Assembly (NCBI GenBank): GCA_019241495.1
Contig: JAFAWZ010000033.1
Coordinates: 1 to 9,276 of the forward strand
Reading direction: 5' to 3'
Source of the DNA: Acidimicrobiales bacterium
GTDB lineage: Bacteria; Actinomycetota; Acidimicrobiia; Acidimicrobiales; Palsa-688
DNA length: 9,276 nt
The position numbers and the translations under genes are program-made. The notes below the pieces were generated by a model that saw only the letters and a list, made by a program, of their open reading frames with translations, ran no database searches and was not told the DNA's origin. Position 1 is the stretch's first letter. Each line of letters starts with the position of its first letter. Shown piece after piece: positions 1 through 6,365 of this stretch.

Positions 1-11
1 CCCTGACCCGA

Positions 12-17
12 TATGCT
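12..17 (+). promoter_or_regulatory. candidate -10 box before the MFS gene
   Basis: TATGCT fits the TANNNT pattern, and the identical hexamer recurs before the gene at 3395. It lies ahead of an AAGGAG at 31-36, which could be a ribosome binding site for the GTG at 53, although a spacing of 16 nt is long. A 5-bp inverted repeat (GCTCT 15-19, AGAGC 25-29) overlaps it. The -35 region would fall outside the window, so this rests on one hexamer. Confidence 0.28.
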
Positions 18-52
18 CTTTAGCAGAGCTAAGGAGTGGGATCACGGCAACG

Positions 53-1345
53 GTGGAACAGGAGGTGACCGGTCCAGAACACGGCGCGCCCCAGCGGCCC
101 GGGTTCCTGGCCCGGACCTTCTCCTCGCTCCGGATACGCAACTACCGCTACTACTTCGCCGGGCAGAGCGTCTCGATGACGGGGACGTGGATGCAGAGCG
201 TCACCCAGTCGTGGTGGGTCTACTCCCGCACCCACTCCGGCTTCGCGGTGGGTCTGGTGGTGGCCCTGCAGACCCTCCCGATCCTGCTCTTCGGCCCCAT
301 TGGCGGCACGTTGGCCGATCGGTACGGGAAGTACCGGATGCTGTTCTACACCCAGGCGTTCGCCTGCCTGCAGGCGCTGGTGCTCGCCGGGCTCACCCTG
401 GGCGGCGTGCTGCACCTGTGGGAGGTCTACGCCATGGCCGTGGCCCTCGGGTTGGTCAACATGATCGACAACCCGACGCGCCAGACCTTCATCGTCGAGA
501 TGGTCGGCCGGGACCAGCTCGCCAACGCCGTCACCCTCAACTCGGTCATGGCCAACATGGCCCGAGCGGTCGGCCCGGCCGTGGCCGGCGTGATGATCGC
601 CACCATCGGCAGCGGCTGGTGCTTCATGGCCAACGCCGTGTCCTTCGGGTTCGTGCTGGCGTCGCTGCGGGCCATGCATGCCGACGAGCTGGCCCCGTCA
701 CCGCGAGTGCCGCGCTTGCGAGGTCAGCTGCAGGAAGGGTTCCGGTACGTGGCGTCCACACCGATCGTGCGCGACGCCCTCATCATGATGGCTCTGGTCG
801 GCTGCCTCACCTACGAGTTCCAGACGACGCTGCCGTTGATGGCCGGCGACACCTTCCACGGGAACTCACAGACGTACGGCTTCCTCACCGCCTTCATGGG
901 CGCGGGCGCCGTCGTCGGTGGCCTCATCGCGGCGGGCCGGCCGGGGTGGGGCACTCGAAGGCTGTCGGCCACGGCGGCCATGTTCGGCGTGGCGGTCACC
1001 GGGGCGGCCCTCGCCCCCACTCTTTTCGTCGAAGAGGCCGTCTTGCTCCTCGTGGGAGCCTGCTCGGTGACGTTCCTTGCTCTCGGTAACGCGACCTTGC
1101 AGCTGAGCTCGGAGCCCTCGATGCGGGGCCGGGTCATGTCGTTGTTCTCCGTGGCGTTTCTGGGGTCCACGCCCTTGGGCGGCCCGCTGGTGGGGTTGGT
1201 GGGGGGTCACGTGGGAGCCCGCTTCGGTCTGGGTATCGGAGGCCTGGCCGCTATGTTGGCGGCCCTCTACGGATGGCTGTCGATCCGGCGAGCGAGCGCC
1301 ATCACGCCGGTGATCGCCTCCGCGCCGGCCGTGTCGGGGCCCTAG
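53..1345 (+). CDS. MFS transporter, EntS-like exporter family
   Basis: This is a 430-residue polytopic membrane protein of the major facilitator superfamily, in the MFS_3 branch that includes the enterobactin exporter EntS. The length and alternation of hydrophobic stretches fit about 12 membrane segments. A motif A-like loop (GGTLADRYGK, residues about 84-93) sits between segments 2 and 3. The stretch with RQTFIVEMV and NSVMANMARAVGP after segment 4 is typical of this branch. Family members usually export small molecules by proton antiport, but the substrate cannot be read from the sequence. The GTG start at 53 gives a short cytoplasmic N-terminus. A second in-frame GTG at 65 is less likely because AGGAGG directly abuts it. 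The next gene begins 20 nt after the TAG stop. Confidence 0.93.
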   Translation: MEQEVTGPEHGAPQRPGFLARTFSSLRIRNYRYYFAGQSVSMTGTWMQSVTQSWWVYSRTHSGFAVGLVVALQTLPILLFGPIGGTLADRYGKYRMLFYTQAFACLQALVLAGLTLGGVLHLWEVYAMAVALGLVNMIDNPTRQTFIVEMVGRDQLANAVTLNSVMANMARAVGPAVAGVMIATIGSGWCFMANAVSFGFVLASLRAMHADELAPSPRVPRLRGQLQEGFRYVASTPIVRDALIMMALVGCLTYEFQTTLPLMAGDTFHGNSQTYGFLTAFMGAGAVVGGLIAAGRPGWGTRRLSATAAMFGVAVTGAALAPTLFVEEAVLLLVGACSVTFLALGNATLQLSSEPSMRGRVMSLFSVAFLGSTPLGGPLVGLVGGHVGARFGLGIGGLAAMLAALYGWLSIRRASAITPVIASAPAVSGP

Positions 1346-1352
1346 AGCGGAT

Positions 1353-1358
1353 TAACGT
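1353..1358 (+). promoter_or_regulatory. candidate leaderless -10 box for the phosphatase gene
   Basis: TAACGT matches TANNNT and ends 7 nt before the GTG at 1366. That spacing would put the transcription start at or next to the start codon. No good Shine-Dalgarno is seen before this GTG, which agrees with a leaderless transcript. No convincing -35 is visible, and read-through from the MFS gene is equally possible. Confidence 0.33.
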
Positions 1359-1365
1359 CCGGGGC

Positions 1366-1944
1366 GTGCTGTACCTCGTCAGGCACGGGCGCACGGCCCA
1401 GAACGCGGCCCGCCGGCTGCTCGGGCACCTCGACGTTCCACTGGACGAGCTGGGCCGGCGCCAGGCCAAGGCTCTGGGCGAGGTGGAAGTGTTGCGCCGG
1501 GCCACCCGAGTGGTCAGCAGCCCGCTGGCCCGGGCCCGCGAGACAGCGGCCGCCCTCGGACCGCCGGTAAGCGTCGACGACCGGTGGGTGGAGATCGACT
1601 ACGGCAGCTACGACGGGATCGAGCTGGCCGACTCCGGGGCGCTGTTCCGGGAGTGGGACCGCGACCTCGGCTACCGGCCGCCCGGAGGCGAATCGCTCGT
1701 CGACGTCGGGGAGCGGGCACGACGGGCCTGCGACGAGCTGTGGGTCGAATCACGGACAAATGACGTGGTCGTGGTCAGCCACGTCTCGCCGATCAAGGCG
1801 GCCGTGGCGTGGGCGCTCGGAGTGGGCGACGAGGTTGCGTGGCGGATGTTCCTCGATGTGGCCTCGCTGTCTGTGGTGGGGGAGGGGCGGAGGGGCCCCA
1901 CCCTGCGGAGCTTCAACGAGACGCTCCATCGCCCCTCGGCCTAG
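1366..1944 (+). CDS. histidine phosphatase family protein
   Basis: This is a 192-residue enzyme of the phosphoglycerate mutase-like histidine phosphatase superfamily. These enzymes move a phosphate through a phospho-histidine intermediate. The catalytic set is complete: LVRHG with R6 and nucleophile H7, SPLARARETA with R56, the acid E76 in WVEIDYGSYDG, and the second histidine H139 in VVVVSHVSP. A GGES loop at 107-110 is also typical. The ORF can extend upstream to 1273, but that part overlaps the MFS gene and lacks family character, so the GTG just before LYLVRHG is chosen. Substrates in this family range from sugar phosphates to alpha-ribazole phosphate and phosphoproteins. Nothing in the neighbourhood narrows it. 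Confidence 0.88.
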   Translation: MLYLVRHGRTAQNAARRLLGHLDVPLDELGRRQAKALGEVEVLRRATRVVSSPLARARETAAALGPPVSVDDRWVEIDYGSYDGIELADSGALFREWDRDLGYRPPGGESLVDVGERARRACDELWVESRTNDVVVVSHVSPIKAAVAWALGVGDEVAWRMFLDVASLSVVGEGRRGPTLRSFNETLHRPSA

Positions 1945-1955
1945 CTCCGGTGCTG

Positions 1956-1961
1956 TATGGT
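1956..1961 (+). promoter_or_regulatory. candidate -10 box before the ferredoxin gene
   Basis: TATGGT fits TANNNT and would place a transcript start near 1968-1970, leaving about 25 nt of leader. That leader holds a good Shine-Dalgarno, GGAGG at 1982-1986, 8 nt before the ATG at 1995. The same hexamer recurs at 2257. No clear -35 is visible. Confidence 0.3.
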
Positions 1962-1994
1962 GACGCGCCGGAACGACGACCGGAGGTTTGAGGG

Positions 1995-2186
1995 ATGCGA
2001 GTCGTGGTCGACTTCGACCTTTGTGAGAGCAACGCCCTGTGCATGGCCGCCGCGCCTGAGGTGTTCGAGGTGCGTGACGATGACTTCCTCTACATCCTCG
2101 ACGAGAACCCTCCCGACAGCCTGCGCTCGAAGGTGGAGCTGGCCGTCCAGCGCTGCCCCAAGCAAGCCATCTCGATCGAGGACTGA
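1995..2186 (+). CDS. small ferredoxin, [3Fe-4S] type
   Basis: This 63-residue acidic protein has the layout of the single-cluster ferredoxins common in actinobacteria, which often pass electrons to cytochrome P450s. C10 and C16 are separated by five residues (CESNALC), and a third cysteine lies in the CP pair near the end (QRCPKQAI). In four-cysteine relatives the middle position of the first motif is a further cysteine. Here it is N13, which points to a three-iron cluster. MRVVVDFDLCESNALC and APEVFEV are family hallmarks. The start is supported by GGAGG at 1982-1986. No P450 or reductase lies in the window, so the redox partner is unknown. Confidence 0.93.
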   Translation: MRVVVDFDLCESNALCMAAAPEVFEVRDDDFLYILDENPPDSLRSKVELAVQRCPKQAISIED

Positions 2187-2233
2187 TTCCCCCGCAGGCG
2201 CGCGGAAACGGGGGAAACGGACCGAGATTTCCC
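2187..2233 (+). terminator. hairpin pair after the ferredoxin stop, with alternative pairing
   Basis: Directly after the TGA, TTCCCCCG (2187-2194) can pair perfectly with CGGGGGAA (2209-2216), giving an 8-bp stem with a 14-nt loop. The same 3' arm (GGGAAA, 2212-2217) can instead pair with TTTCCC (2228-2233) across a 10-nt loop. The position suggests a transcription end. There is no U-run, so an intrinsic terminator of classical form is not shown. The two hairpins exclude each other. Confidence 0.42.
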
Positions 2234-2234
2234 G

Positions 2235-2262
2235 TTGCATAACTCTCCCGGCTGGGTATGGT
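2235..2262 (+). promoter_or_regulatory. candidate promoter upstream of the beta-propeller gene
   Basis: TTGCAT (2235-2240) and TATGGT (2257-2262) are separated by 16 nt, a plausible sigma-70-type promoter with a weak -35. Transcription would start near 2269 and give an untranslated leader of about 125-135 nt that contains the hairpin at 2306-2349. This is prediction from hexamers only. Confidence 0.33.
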
Positions 2263-2305
2263 TGGAGCGCGGCACGTAGTCACAACAACTTCGTTTTCCG
2301 CCTCG

Positions 2306-2349
2306 CGAGCCCGGCGTCAGTGGTCTGATCGGCCACCCGTCCGGGCTCG
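2306..2349 (+). other. long leader hairpin before the beta-propeller gene
   Basis: CGAGCCCGG (2306-2314) and CCGGGCTCG (2341-2349) are perfect inverted copies, giving a 9-bp outer stem. Inside it GTGGTC (2320-2325) can pair with GGCCAC (2331-2336), including one G-U pair, around a 5-nt loop. No T-run follows, so it is not a classical terminator. It lies about 45-57 nt before the possible starts of the next gene and could act in its leader. It matches no riboswitch class I recognise. Confidence 0.5.
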
Positions 2350-2394
2350 TCGTGTATCCAGTGCCGAGCGCCAGCGCCCGATGGGTGTAAGCGG

Positions 2395-3345
2395 TTGAAT
2401 GGGACGGTGAGGCTGACCGAGATCTGGCGGGCGACAGTCCCCGGACACACGGCCCATGTCATGGTGGCCGACGGAGCGTCGAAGTCCCTCTTCGTCGGCG
2501 ACGGCTGGGGGGTCCCCTACCGAGCCCGCCGGCTTCACCGCTTCGATCCAGAGACGGGTGAGCAGCTGGCCGAGGTCCGCTCGCGCGAACAGCAGGTGAG
2601 TGCGCTGGCCGTTCACGACGAGCATGTGTTCGCAGCCACCAGCTCCCGCTTGTTGAAATTGCGCCCATCAGACCTGGCCGTCGTCGGCCACTGGGAGAAG
2701 GTTCTGCCCAGCGATTCCCAACAGATGCTTGCTTTCGATCGCTTCGTGGTCGCCGCGAACTGGCGCAAGCCGGCTGTGGGCGTGTTCGACCTGAAGAGCC
2801 GCTCGGCGACCCGGCTGGCCGTGGGCCCTCAACCACTGCTCGCTTTCCACCAAGGCACGGTCAAGGTCATAGAGGGCTTCCACGGCGGGCTCCGCGCTCT
2901 CGACCCGGCCCGCGGCCGGCTGCTCGGCGCCGAGCCGACCCCGGCCGCCGCGGCGGTCGCCGCCGGGGCCGACATCTGGGCCGTGGCCGCCGACGCCGCG
3001 CCGGAGACGCCGACCGTGTGGGGCAAGCCGGGCGCGGATCGCATCATCCGCCTTACCGGCGAGTCGTGGCACGCCAGCCTGCCCGAGCCTGGCCATGCCC
3101 TGGTGTGCGACGACCGTCACGGTCTTCTCTGGTGTCTCACTGGCCCCGAGCGCGCCACGTTGGTCCTCGTGTCACAGGAGGACGGGCGGGTCACGAACCT
3201 CTTCTTGGCCGGGGCGGGGCGGGCGTGGGCCTACCTTCACCCGGCGAGCGGATTGGCGGTGGCCAGCGAAGCGGTTCCTGGTACCGCCGGCTACCGGGCC
3301 ACGCCCAGCCTGTCCACCCTCATCGGGCACAGGTTGGTCGTATAG
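2395..3345 (+). CDS. beta-propeller-like protein of unknown function
   Basis: This protein of up to 316 residues is not recognised as a named family. It reads as successive short beta-rich repeats, for example KSLFVGDG, RLHRFDPETGEQ, VSALAVHDEHVFAAT, VGVFDLKS, GGLRALDPARGRLLG and GLLWCLTG. This is the pattern of WD40/PQQ/YVTN-type propeller blades. There is no signal peptide or membrane segment, so it is probably cytoplasmic. The TTG at 2395 is the longest start. The GTG at 2407 (MRLTEIWRATVPG) is an equally good alternative, and neither has a strong ribosome binding site. It ends 49 nt before the thioredoxin-like gene, which has its own likely promoter, so shared function is not implied. A scaffold or binding role is possible but unsupported. 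Confidence 0.78.
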   Translation: MNGTVRLTEIWRATVPGHTAHVMVADGASKSLFVGDGWGVPYRARRLHRFDPETGEQLAEVRSREQQVSALAVHDEHVFAATSSRLLKLRPSDLAVVGHWEKVLPSDSQQMLAFDRFVVAANWRKPAVGVFDLKSRSATRLAVGPQPLLAFHQGTVKVIEGFHGGLRALDPARGRLLGAEPTPAAAAVAAGADIWAVAADAAPETPTVWGKPGADRIIRLTGESWHASLPEPGHALVCDDRHGLLWCLTGPERATLVLVSQEDGRVTNLFLAGAGRAWAYLHPASGLAVASEAVPGTAGYRATPSLSTLIGHRLVV

Positions 3346-3382
3346 ATACGGGTACCGATACCGGGCCGATGACTCCGACGTT

Positions 3383-3388
3383 TATGCT
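3383..3388 (+). promoter_or_regulatory. candidate leaderless -10 box of the thioredoxin-like/VKOR operon
   Basis: TATGCT ends exactly 6 nt before the ATG at 3395, which places the transcription start on the A of the start codon. No Shine-Dalgarno precedes this ATG, which supports leaderless translation. A GGTACC palindrome lies upstream within 3341-3365, between two similar GATAC segments. No clear -35 is seen. Confidence 0.42.
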
Positions 3389-3394
3389 GTCGCC

Positions 3395-4381
3395 ATGAGC
3401 GAGGCAGTGCCGCAAGGCGATCAGCCCGAGCGCAAGCCGACATCCGTGCCGCCGCGCTCTGGCAAGGCGGGCAAGCGTCCGGCCCCGGCCCGGCCCGCCC
3501 AGAGGCAGAAAGCCAGCCAGCTGCGTCAAGCCCGCGCCCGCCGCAACCGCATCTGGGCCGGCGCCTCGGTGGGGCTGATCATCGTGGTGGTCGCCATCTT
3601 GATCGTGGTCGCGACCACCGGTAGCTCTTCTGGCGGCGGAACGCCGCGTCAGCCCGCCCCCGCGGCTGCGGTACAGCACATCACCAGCGTGCCGCTCGAC
3701 ACCCTGGTTGCCGCGACCCATCAGGTGTCGAACCTGAGCGGGGCGGGCGTCCTCACCGGAGCCCCCCTCACGTCGACCACGGGCGGTGCCGCCAAGCCCG
3801 AGATCCTCTACATCGGAGCCGAGTTCTGCCCCATATGCGCCGCCCAGCGCTGGCCCTTGGTGGTGGCCCTGTCCCAATTCGGTACCTTCACCAACCTGCA
3901 GAAGACCCATTCTGCGGTGCGCGACGGGAACATCCAGACCCTGTCTTTCTACGGGTCCACCTACAACAGCCCCTACTTCGTGTTCACGCCGGTGGAGAAC
4001 ACCACCAACCAACCATCCGGCAACTTCTACAAGATCCTCGAGAACCCGACAGCCGAGCAGAACAACCTGTGGAGCACCATCGAGGCCCAATTCGGCCAGC
4101 AGCAGAGCTACCCGTTCATCAACATCGGCGGCAAGTACGCGCTGATCACGTCCCAGTACCCCTCCACCATTCTGTCGGGCAAGAGCTGGGACAGCATCGC
4201 CAGCTCCATCGGGGACAACACCAACACAGTCGGGGCCAGCATCAACGCTTCGGCGGCCGTGCTCGTCAAGTACATCTGCAGTATGACCAACCAGCAACCG
4301 GCCAACGTTTGCCAGGCGGTCAGCAGCGTGACTCTCCCGGCCGCCGCAGTCCAACCTCAGGCGAGCAAAGCCGGAGGGTGA
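3395..4381 (+). CDS. membrane-anchored thioredoxin-fold protein, DUF929 family
   Basis: This 328-residue protein has three parts. Residues 1-53 are a proline- and arginine/lysine-rich cytoplasmic tail. Residues about 54-73 are one membrane segment (IIVVVAILIVV core). The rest is an external domain after a Ser/Gly-rich linker. The domain carries the redox motif EFCPICAAQRW with C145 and C148, matching the DUF929 thioredoxin-like family. A second cysteine pair, C295 and C306, lies near the C-terminus and may form a structural or relay disulfide. The positive-inside rule places the CPIC domain outside. The ATG at 3395 is chosen because the upstream extension to 3095 overlaps the previous gene in another frame. 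The VKOR gene starts one base after its stop, so the likely role is thiol-disulfide exchange in exported proteins with VKOR as partner. This role is inferred from context. Confidence 0.92.
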   Translation: MSEAVPQGDQPERKPTSVPPRSGKAGKRPAPARPAQRQKASQLRQARARRNRIWAGASVGLIIVVVAILIVVATTGSSSGGGTPRQPAPAAAVQHITSVPLDTLVAATHQVSNLSGAGVLTGAPLTSTTGGAAKPEILYIGAEFCPICAAQRWPLVVALSQFGTFTNLQKTHSAVRDGNIQTLSFYGSTYNSPYFVFTPVENTTNQPSGNFYKILENPTAEQNNLWSTIEAQFGQQQSYPFINIGGKYALITSQYPSTILSGKSWDSIASSIGDNTNTVGASINASAAVLVKYICSMTNQQPANVCQAVSSVTLPAAAVQPQASKAGG

Positions 4382-4382
4382 G

Positions 4383-4907
4383 ATGGGCGCGGTGGAGGGC
4401 CGAGAGGGGGCCGGCTTTCCCCGTTGGGCGTCACCGGTCAGCCTGGCCATCTGCTTCTTCGGCTTGGGCGTCGCGATCTACCTTACCTACGAGCATTACA
4501 CCTCGTCGAAGACCCTGAGCTGCCCGGCTACAGGCGGCGCGATCAACTGCTTCAAGGTGACCACGAGCAGCTACTCCATGATCCACGGCGTGCCGGTGGC
4601 CGTGCTGGGCTTGGTGTTCTTCACGGTCATGATCGGGTTGCAGAACCCCATCGCGTGGCGGTCGGCCCACCCGGCGGTCATCTGGGGCCGGCTGCTCTGG
4701 TGCCTCGTTGGGGTCGGCACGGCGATATGGCTCATCTACGCCGAGCTGTTCAAGATCCAGGCCATCTGCCTGTGGTGCACGTCTGTCCACGTCCTCTCCC
4801 TGTTGGTCTTCGTGACGACCGCGTTCGCGACTGCGTCGCGGGAGGTTGACTTGGGCGACGAAGAGGAGACCGAGACGTCGGAGGCAGGGCACCTCGCTGT
4901 CCCCTAG
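4383..4907 (+). CDS. vitamin K epoxide reductase (VKOR) family protein
   Basis: This 174-residue integral membrane protein has four to five hydrophobic segments. It carries the full VKOR signature: a loop cysteine pair C47 and C56 (SCPATGGAINC), a conserved serine near S65, an HGVP turn at 68-71, and the quinone-facing active site CLWC at 129-132. Bacterial VKOR homologues reoxidise a periplasmic or extracytoplasmic thioredoxin-like partner and pass electrons to quinone, replacing DsbB. The gene starts one base after the stop of the CPIC protein, with GGAGGG just ahead at 4373-4378, so the two are translated together. The C-terminal tail after residue about 150 is strongly acidic and probably cytoplasmic. 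The 3' end overlaps the longest form of the next gene. Confidence 0.95.
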   Translation: MGAVEGREGAGFPRWASPVSLAICFFGLGVAIYLTYEHYTSSKTLSCPATGGAINCFKVTTSSYSMIHGVPVAVLGLVFFTVMIGLQNPIAWRSAHPAVIWGRLLWCLVGVGTAIWLIYAELFKIQAICLWCTSVHVLSLLVFVTTAFATASREVDLGDEEETETSEAGHLAVP

Positions 4908-5694
4908 CAACCGTAGGTCCGAGGTCGAGGGGCTGTTGGCTAAGGCGGGGTGCGTCGCCGCCCATGAAGAGGCTCTGGAGATGACAGAAGCTGCCGGCGG
5001 CCAGGAGACGGTTCTGGCTGACATGTTGCGCCGCCGCCTGGCTGGTGAGCCCCTGGCGTGGATCACCGGGTTCGTCTCGTTCGCCGGCGTGAGAGTCCGG
5101 GTCGGTCGCGGGGTGTACGTGCCCCGCCATCAGACCGAGCTGCTGGCGAGGCGGGCCATCGACCTCCTGCCGGCCCGCGGTCTGGCCGCCGATCTGTGCA
5201 CCGGTTCCGGAGCCGTGGCGCTGGCCCTTCGTCAGGGCCGACCTTTCGCCCGGGTGGTGGGGAGCGACATCGACCCGACCGCCTGCGAATGTGCTGCGGC
5301 CAACGGCGTCGAGGTGTACCACGGGTATCTGGCCGACCCGCTGCCGGCCGAGCTGGTTGGGCGCGCCGATGTCGTCACGGCCGTCGTGCCCTACGTCCCC
5401 ACCGACCAGATGGACTACCTCCCACGCGACGTCCGGGAGTGGGAGCCCCGTCTCGCGTTGGATGGAGGACCGGCCGGGATGGCGGTTCTGGAACCGGCGG
5501 TTCAGGCGGCAGCTTCGCTGTTGCGTGTGGGAGGCTCCGTTTTGTTCGAAGTAGGCGGGGACCAGGCCGAGCGCATGGCGCCCCTTCTGGGCCATACCGG
5601 TTTCGTTGCGGTGAGCACCTGGGCCGACGAAGAGGGCGACGTTCGAGGTGTCCGGGCCCGCTTGGGGGCGGTCGGCGCGAGGATAGGGGCATGA
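4846..5694 (+). CDS. PrmC-related methyltransferase with altered NPPY motif
   Basis: This is a class I SAM-dependent methyltransferase resembling HemK/PrmC, closest to the actinobacterial group annotated as putative protein N5-glutamine methyltransferase. Numbering from the TTG at 4846, the SAM-binding loop is ADLCTGSGAVAL (about 115-126), and GSDIDP (about 138-144) is the acidic ribose-binding turn. The catalytic NPPY position reads VVPY (180-183), so the asparagine that contacts the glutamine amide is missing. The start is uncertain. TTG 4846 overlaps the VKOR gene by 62 nt and adds a basic low-complexity tail. TTG 4936, with GAGGGG just before it, removes part of the first helix (RRSEVEGLLAKAG). 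CTG 4897 is a third option. The stop overlaps the next start as ATGA. The substrate and activity are unknown. Confidence 0.85.
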   Translation: MTWATKRRPRRRRQGTSLSPSNRRSEVEGLLAKAGCVAAHEEALEMTEAAGGQETVLADMLRRRLAGEPLAWITGFVSFAGVRVRVGRGVYVPRHQTELLARRAIDLLPARGLAADLCTGSGAVALALRQGRPFARVVGSDIDPTACECAAANGVEVYHGYLADPLPAELVGRADVVTAVVPYVPTDQMDYLPRDVREWEPRLALDGGPAGMAVLEPAVQAAASLLRVGGSVLFEVGGDQAERMAPLLGHTGFVAVSTWADEEGDVRGVRARLGAVGARIGA

Positions 5695-6206
5695 CCAGTA
5701 CCTCGGACCTGCTCGTCGACTCGTTCGTTCGGATCCGCGAAGAGGTGGTCTCGGTGCTCGACGGGCTGGAGGCGCGCTATGTGACCTGGAGGGCGGATCC
5801 GGAGGCCAACACCATCGCCTGGCTGGTCTGGCACTTGACCCGAATCCAAGACGACCATGTCGCTGGTGCCTTCGGAGTCGACCAGCTGTGGACGCGCGAC
5901 GGGTGGGTGGCCCGTTTCGGCCTTCCCTTCGACCCGGCCGAGACGGGCTACGGGCAGGACCACGCCGCGGTGGGGGAGGTCGACGTCCCCGCCGACGTCC
6001 TCGCTTCGTACCACGAGGCGGTGGCGGAGCGAACCATCACCGTGTTGTGCGGCGTGGACGACGACGATCTCGACCGCATCGTCGACGACCGTTGGGATCC
6101 GCCGGTGACGCTGGCCGTGCGGTTGGTGAGCGTCATCGTCGACGACCTGCAGCACCTTGGCCAGGCCGCGTACATCCGGGGCCTGGCGGAGCGAGCCGGC
6201 TCGTAG
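5691..6206 (+). CDS. DinB-like DUF664 family protein
   Basis: This 171-residue protein has the four-helix DinB fold pattern of DUF664, related to the mycothiol-dependent enzymes of actinobacteria. Likely metal-binding histidines are H48 in LVWHLTRIQDDH, possibly H56 in the same stretch, and H155 in DLQHLGQAAYIRG. These C-terminal and WHL motifs are the family hallmarks. Some relatives transfer or conjugate mycothiol, but many are uncharacterised, so no reaction is assigned. The ATG overlaps the methyltransferase stop by 4 nt (ATGA), which indicates translational coupling. A long acidic stretch (VDDDDLDRIVDD) precedes the last helix. The repeat element at 6217-6350 begins 11 nt after its TAG. 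Confidence 0.92.
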   Translation: MTSTSDLLVDSFVRIREEVVSVLDGLEARYVTWRADPEANTIAWLVWHLTRIQDDHVAGAFGVDQLWTRDGWVARFGLPFDPAETGYGQDHAAVGEVDVPADVLASYHEAVAERTITVLCGVDDDDLDRIVDDRWDPPVTLAVRLVSVIVDDLQHLGQAAYIRGLAERAGS

Positions 6207-6216
6207 CCTGGTCTCC

Positions 6217-6350
6217 TAAGGGACCGCCACAGAACCACTTGGACGGCCGCAGGCCGAAAAGGAAGCAACACCAAGGGAAAACTGGCTCTCCTGCTCCTTC
6301 CGTGGGTCGGGAGGTCGAACAGGTGTGCGGCGTGAGGCAGGGAGGTTGCC
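6217..6350 (+). repeat. intergenic element, copy A (inverted partner at 8308-8410)
   Basis: Positions 6217-6250 match the reverse complement of 8377-8410 at 27 of 34 ungapped positions, including 14 identical bases, ACTTGGACGGCCGC, at 6237-6250. Positions 6286-6306 match the reverse complement of 8342-8362 over 21 identical bases. The spacer between blocks is 35 nt here and 14 nt in the partner. Local folding is strong: CGGCC-GCA-GGCCG (6244-6256), and AAGGAAGCA (6259-6267) against TGCTCCTT (6292-6299) with one bulged A. A GGCA/TGCC hairpin (6336-6350) holds GGGAGG in its loop. The element fills most of the gap between the DinB-like gene and the gene at 6366. Whether it is RNA, leader or mobile-unit end is not decided by the sequence. 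Confidence 0.72.
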
Positions 6351-6365
6351 GTCGACCAAGATGGG

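Noticed and set aside
13..1089. A 358-codon + strand frame starting at ATG 13
   Set aside because: It overlaps the MFS gene in another frame. It is rich in Arg/Gly/Pro/His with no membrane segments, while the MFS frame has 12-segment character and motif A.
3320..4450. A 376-codon open frame on the minus strand
   Set aside because: It lies antisense to the DUF929 gene, which has clear domain motifs. Its translation is an R/G/A/H-rich composition typical of antisense frames in GC-rich DNA.
6217..6350. Copy A as RNase P RNA, tmRNA or a known riboswitch
   Set aside because: It has short resemblances such as CCGCCACAGAAC, but lacks the conserved cores of RNase P and tmRNA and the B12, TPP, SAM, glycine and c-di-GMP consensus elements I looked for.
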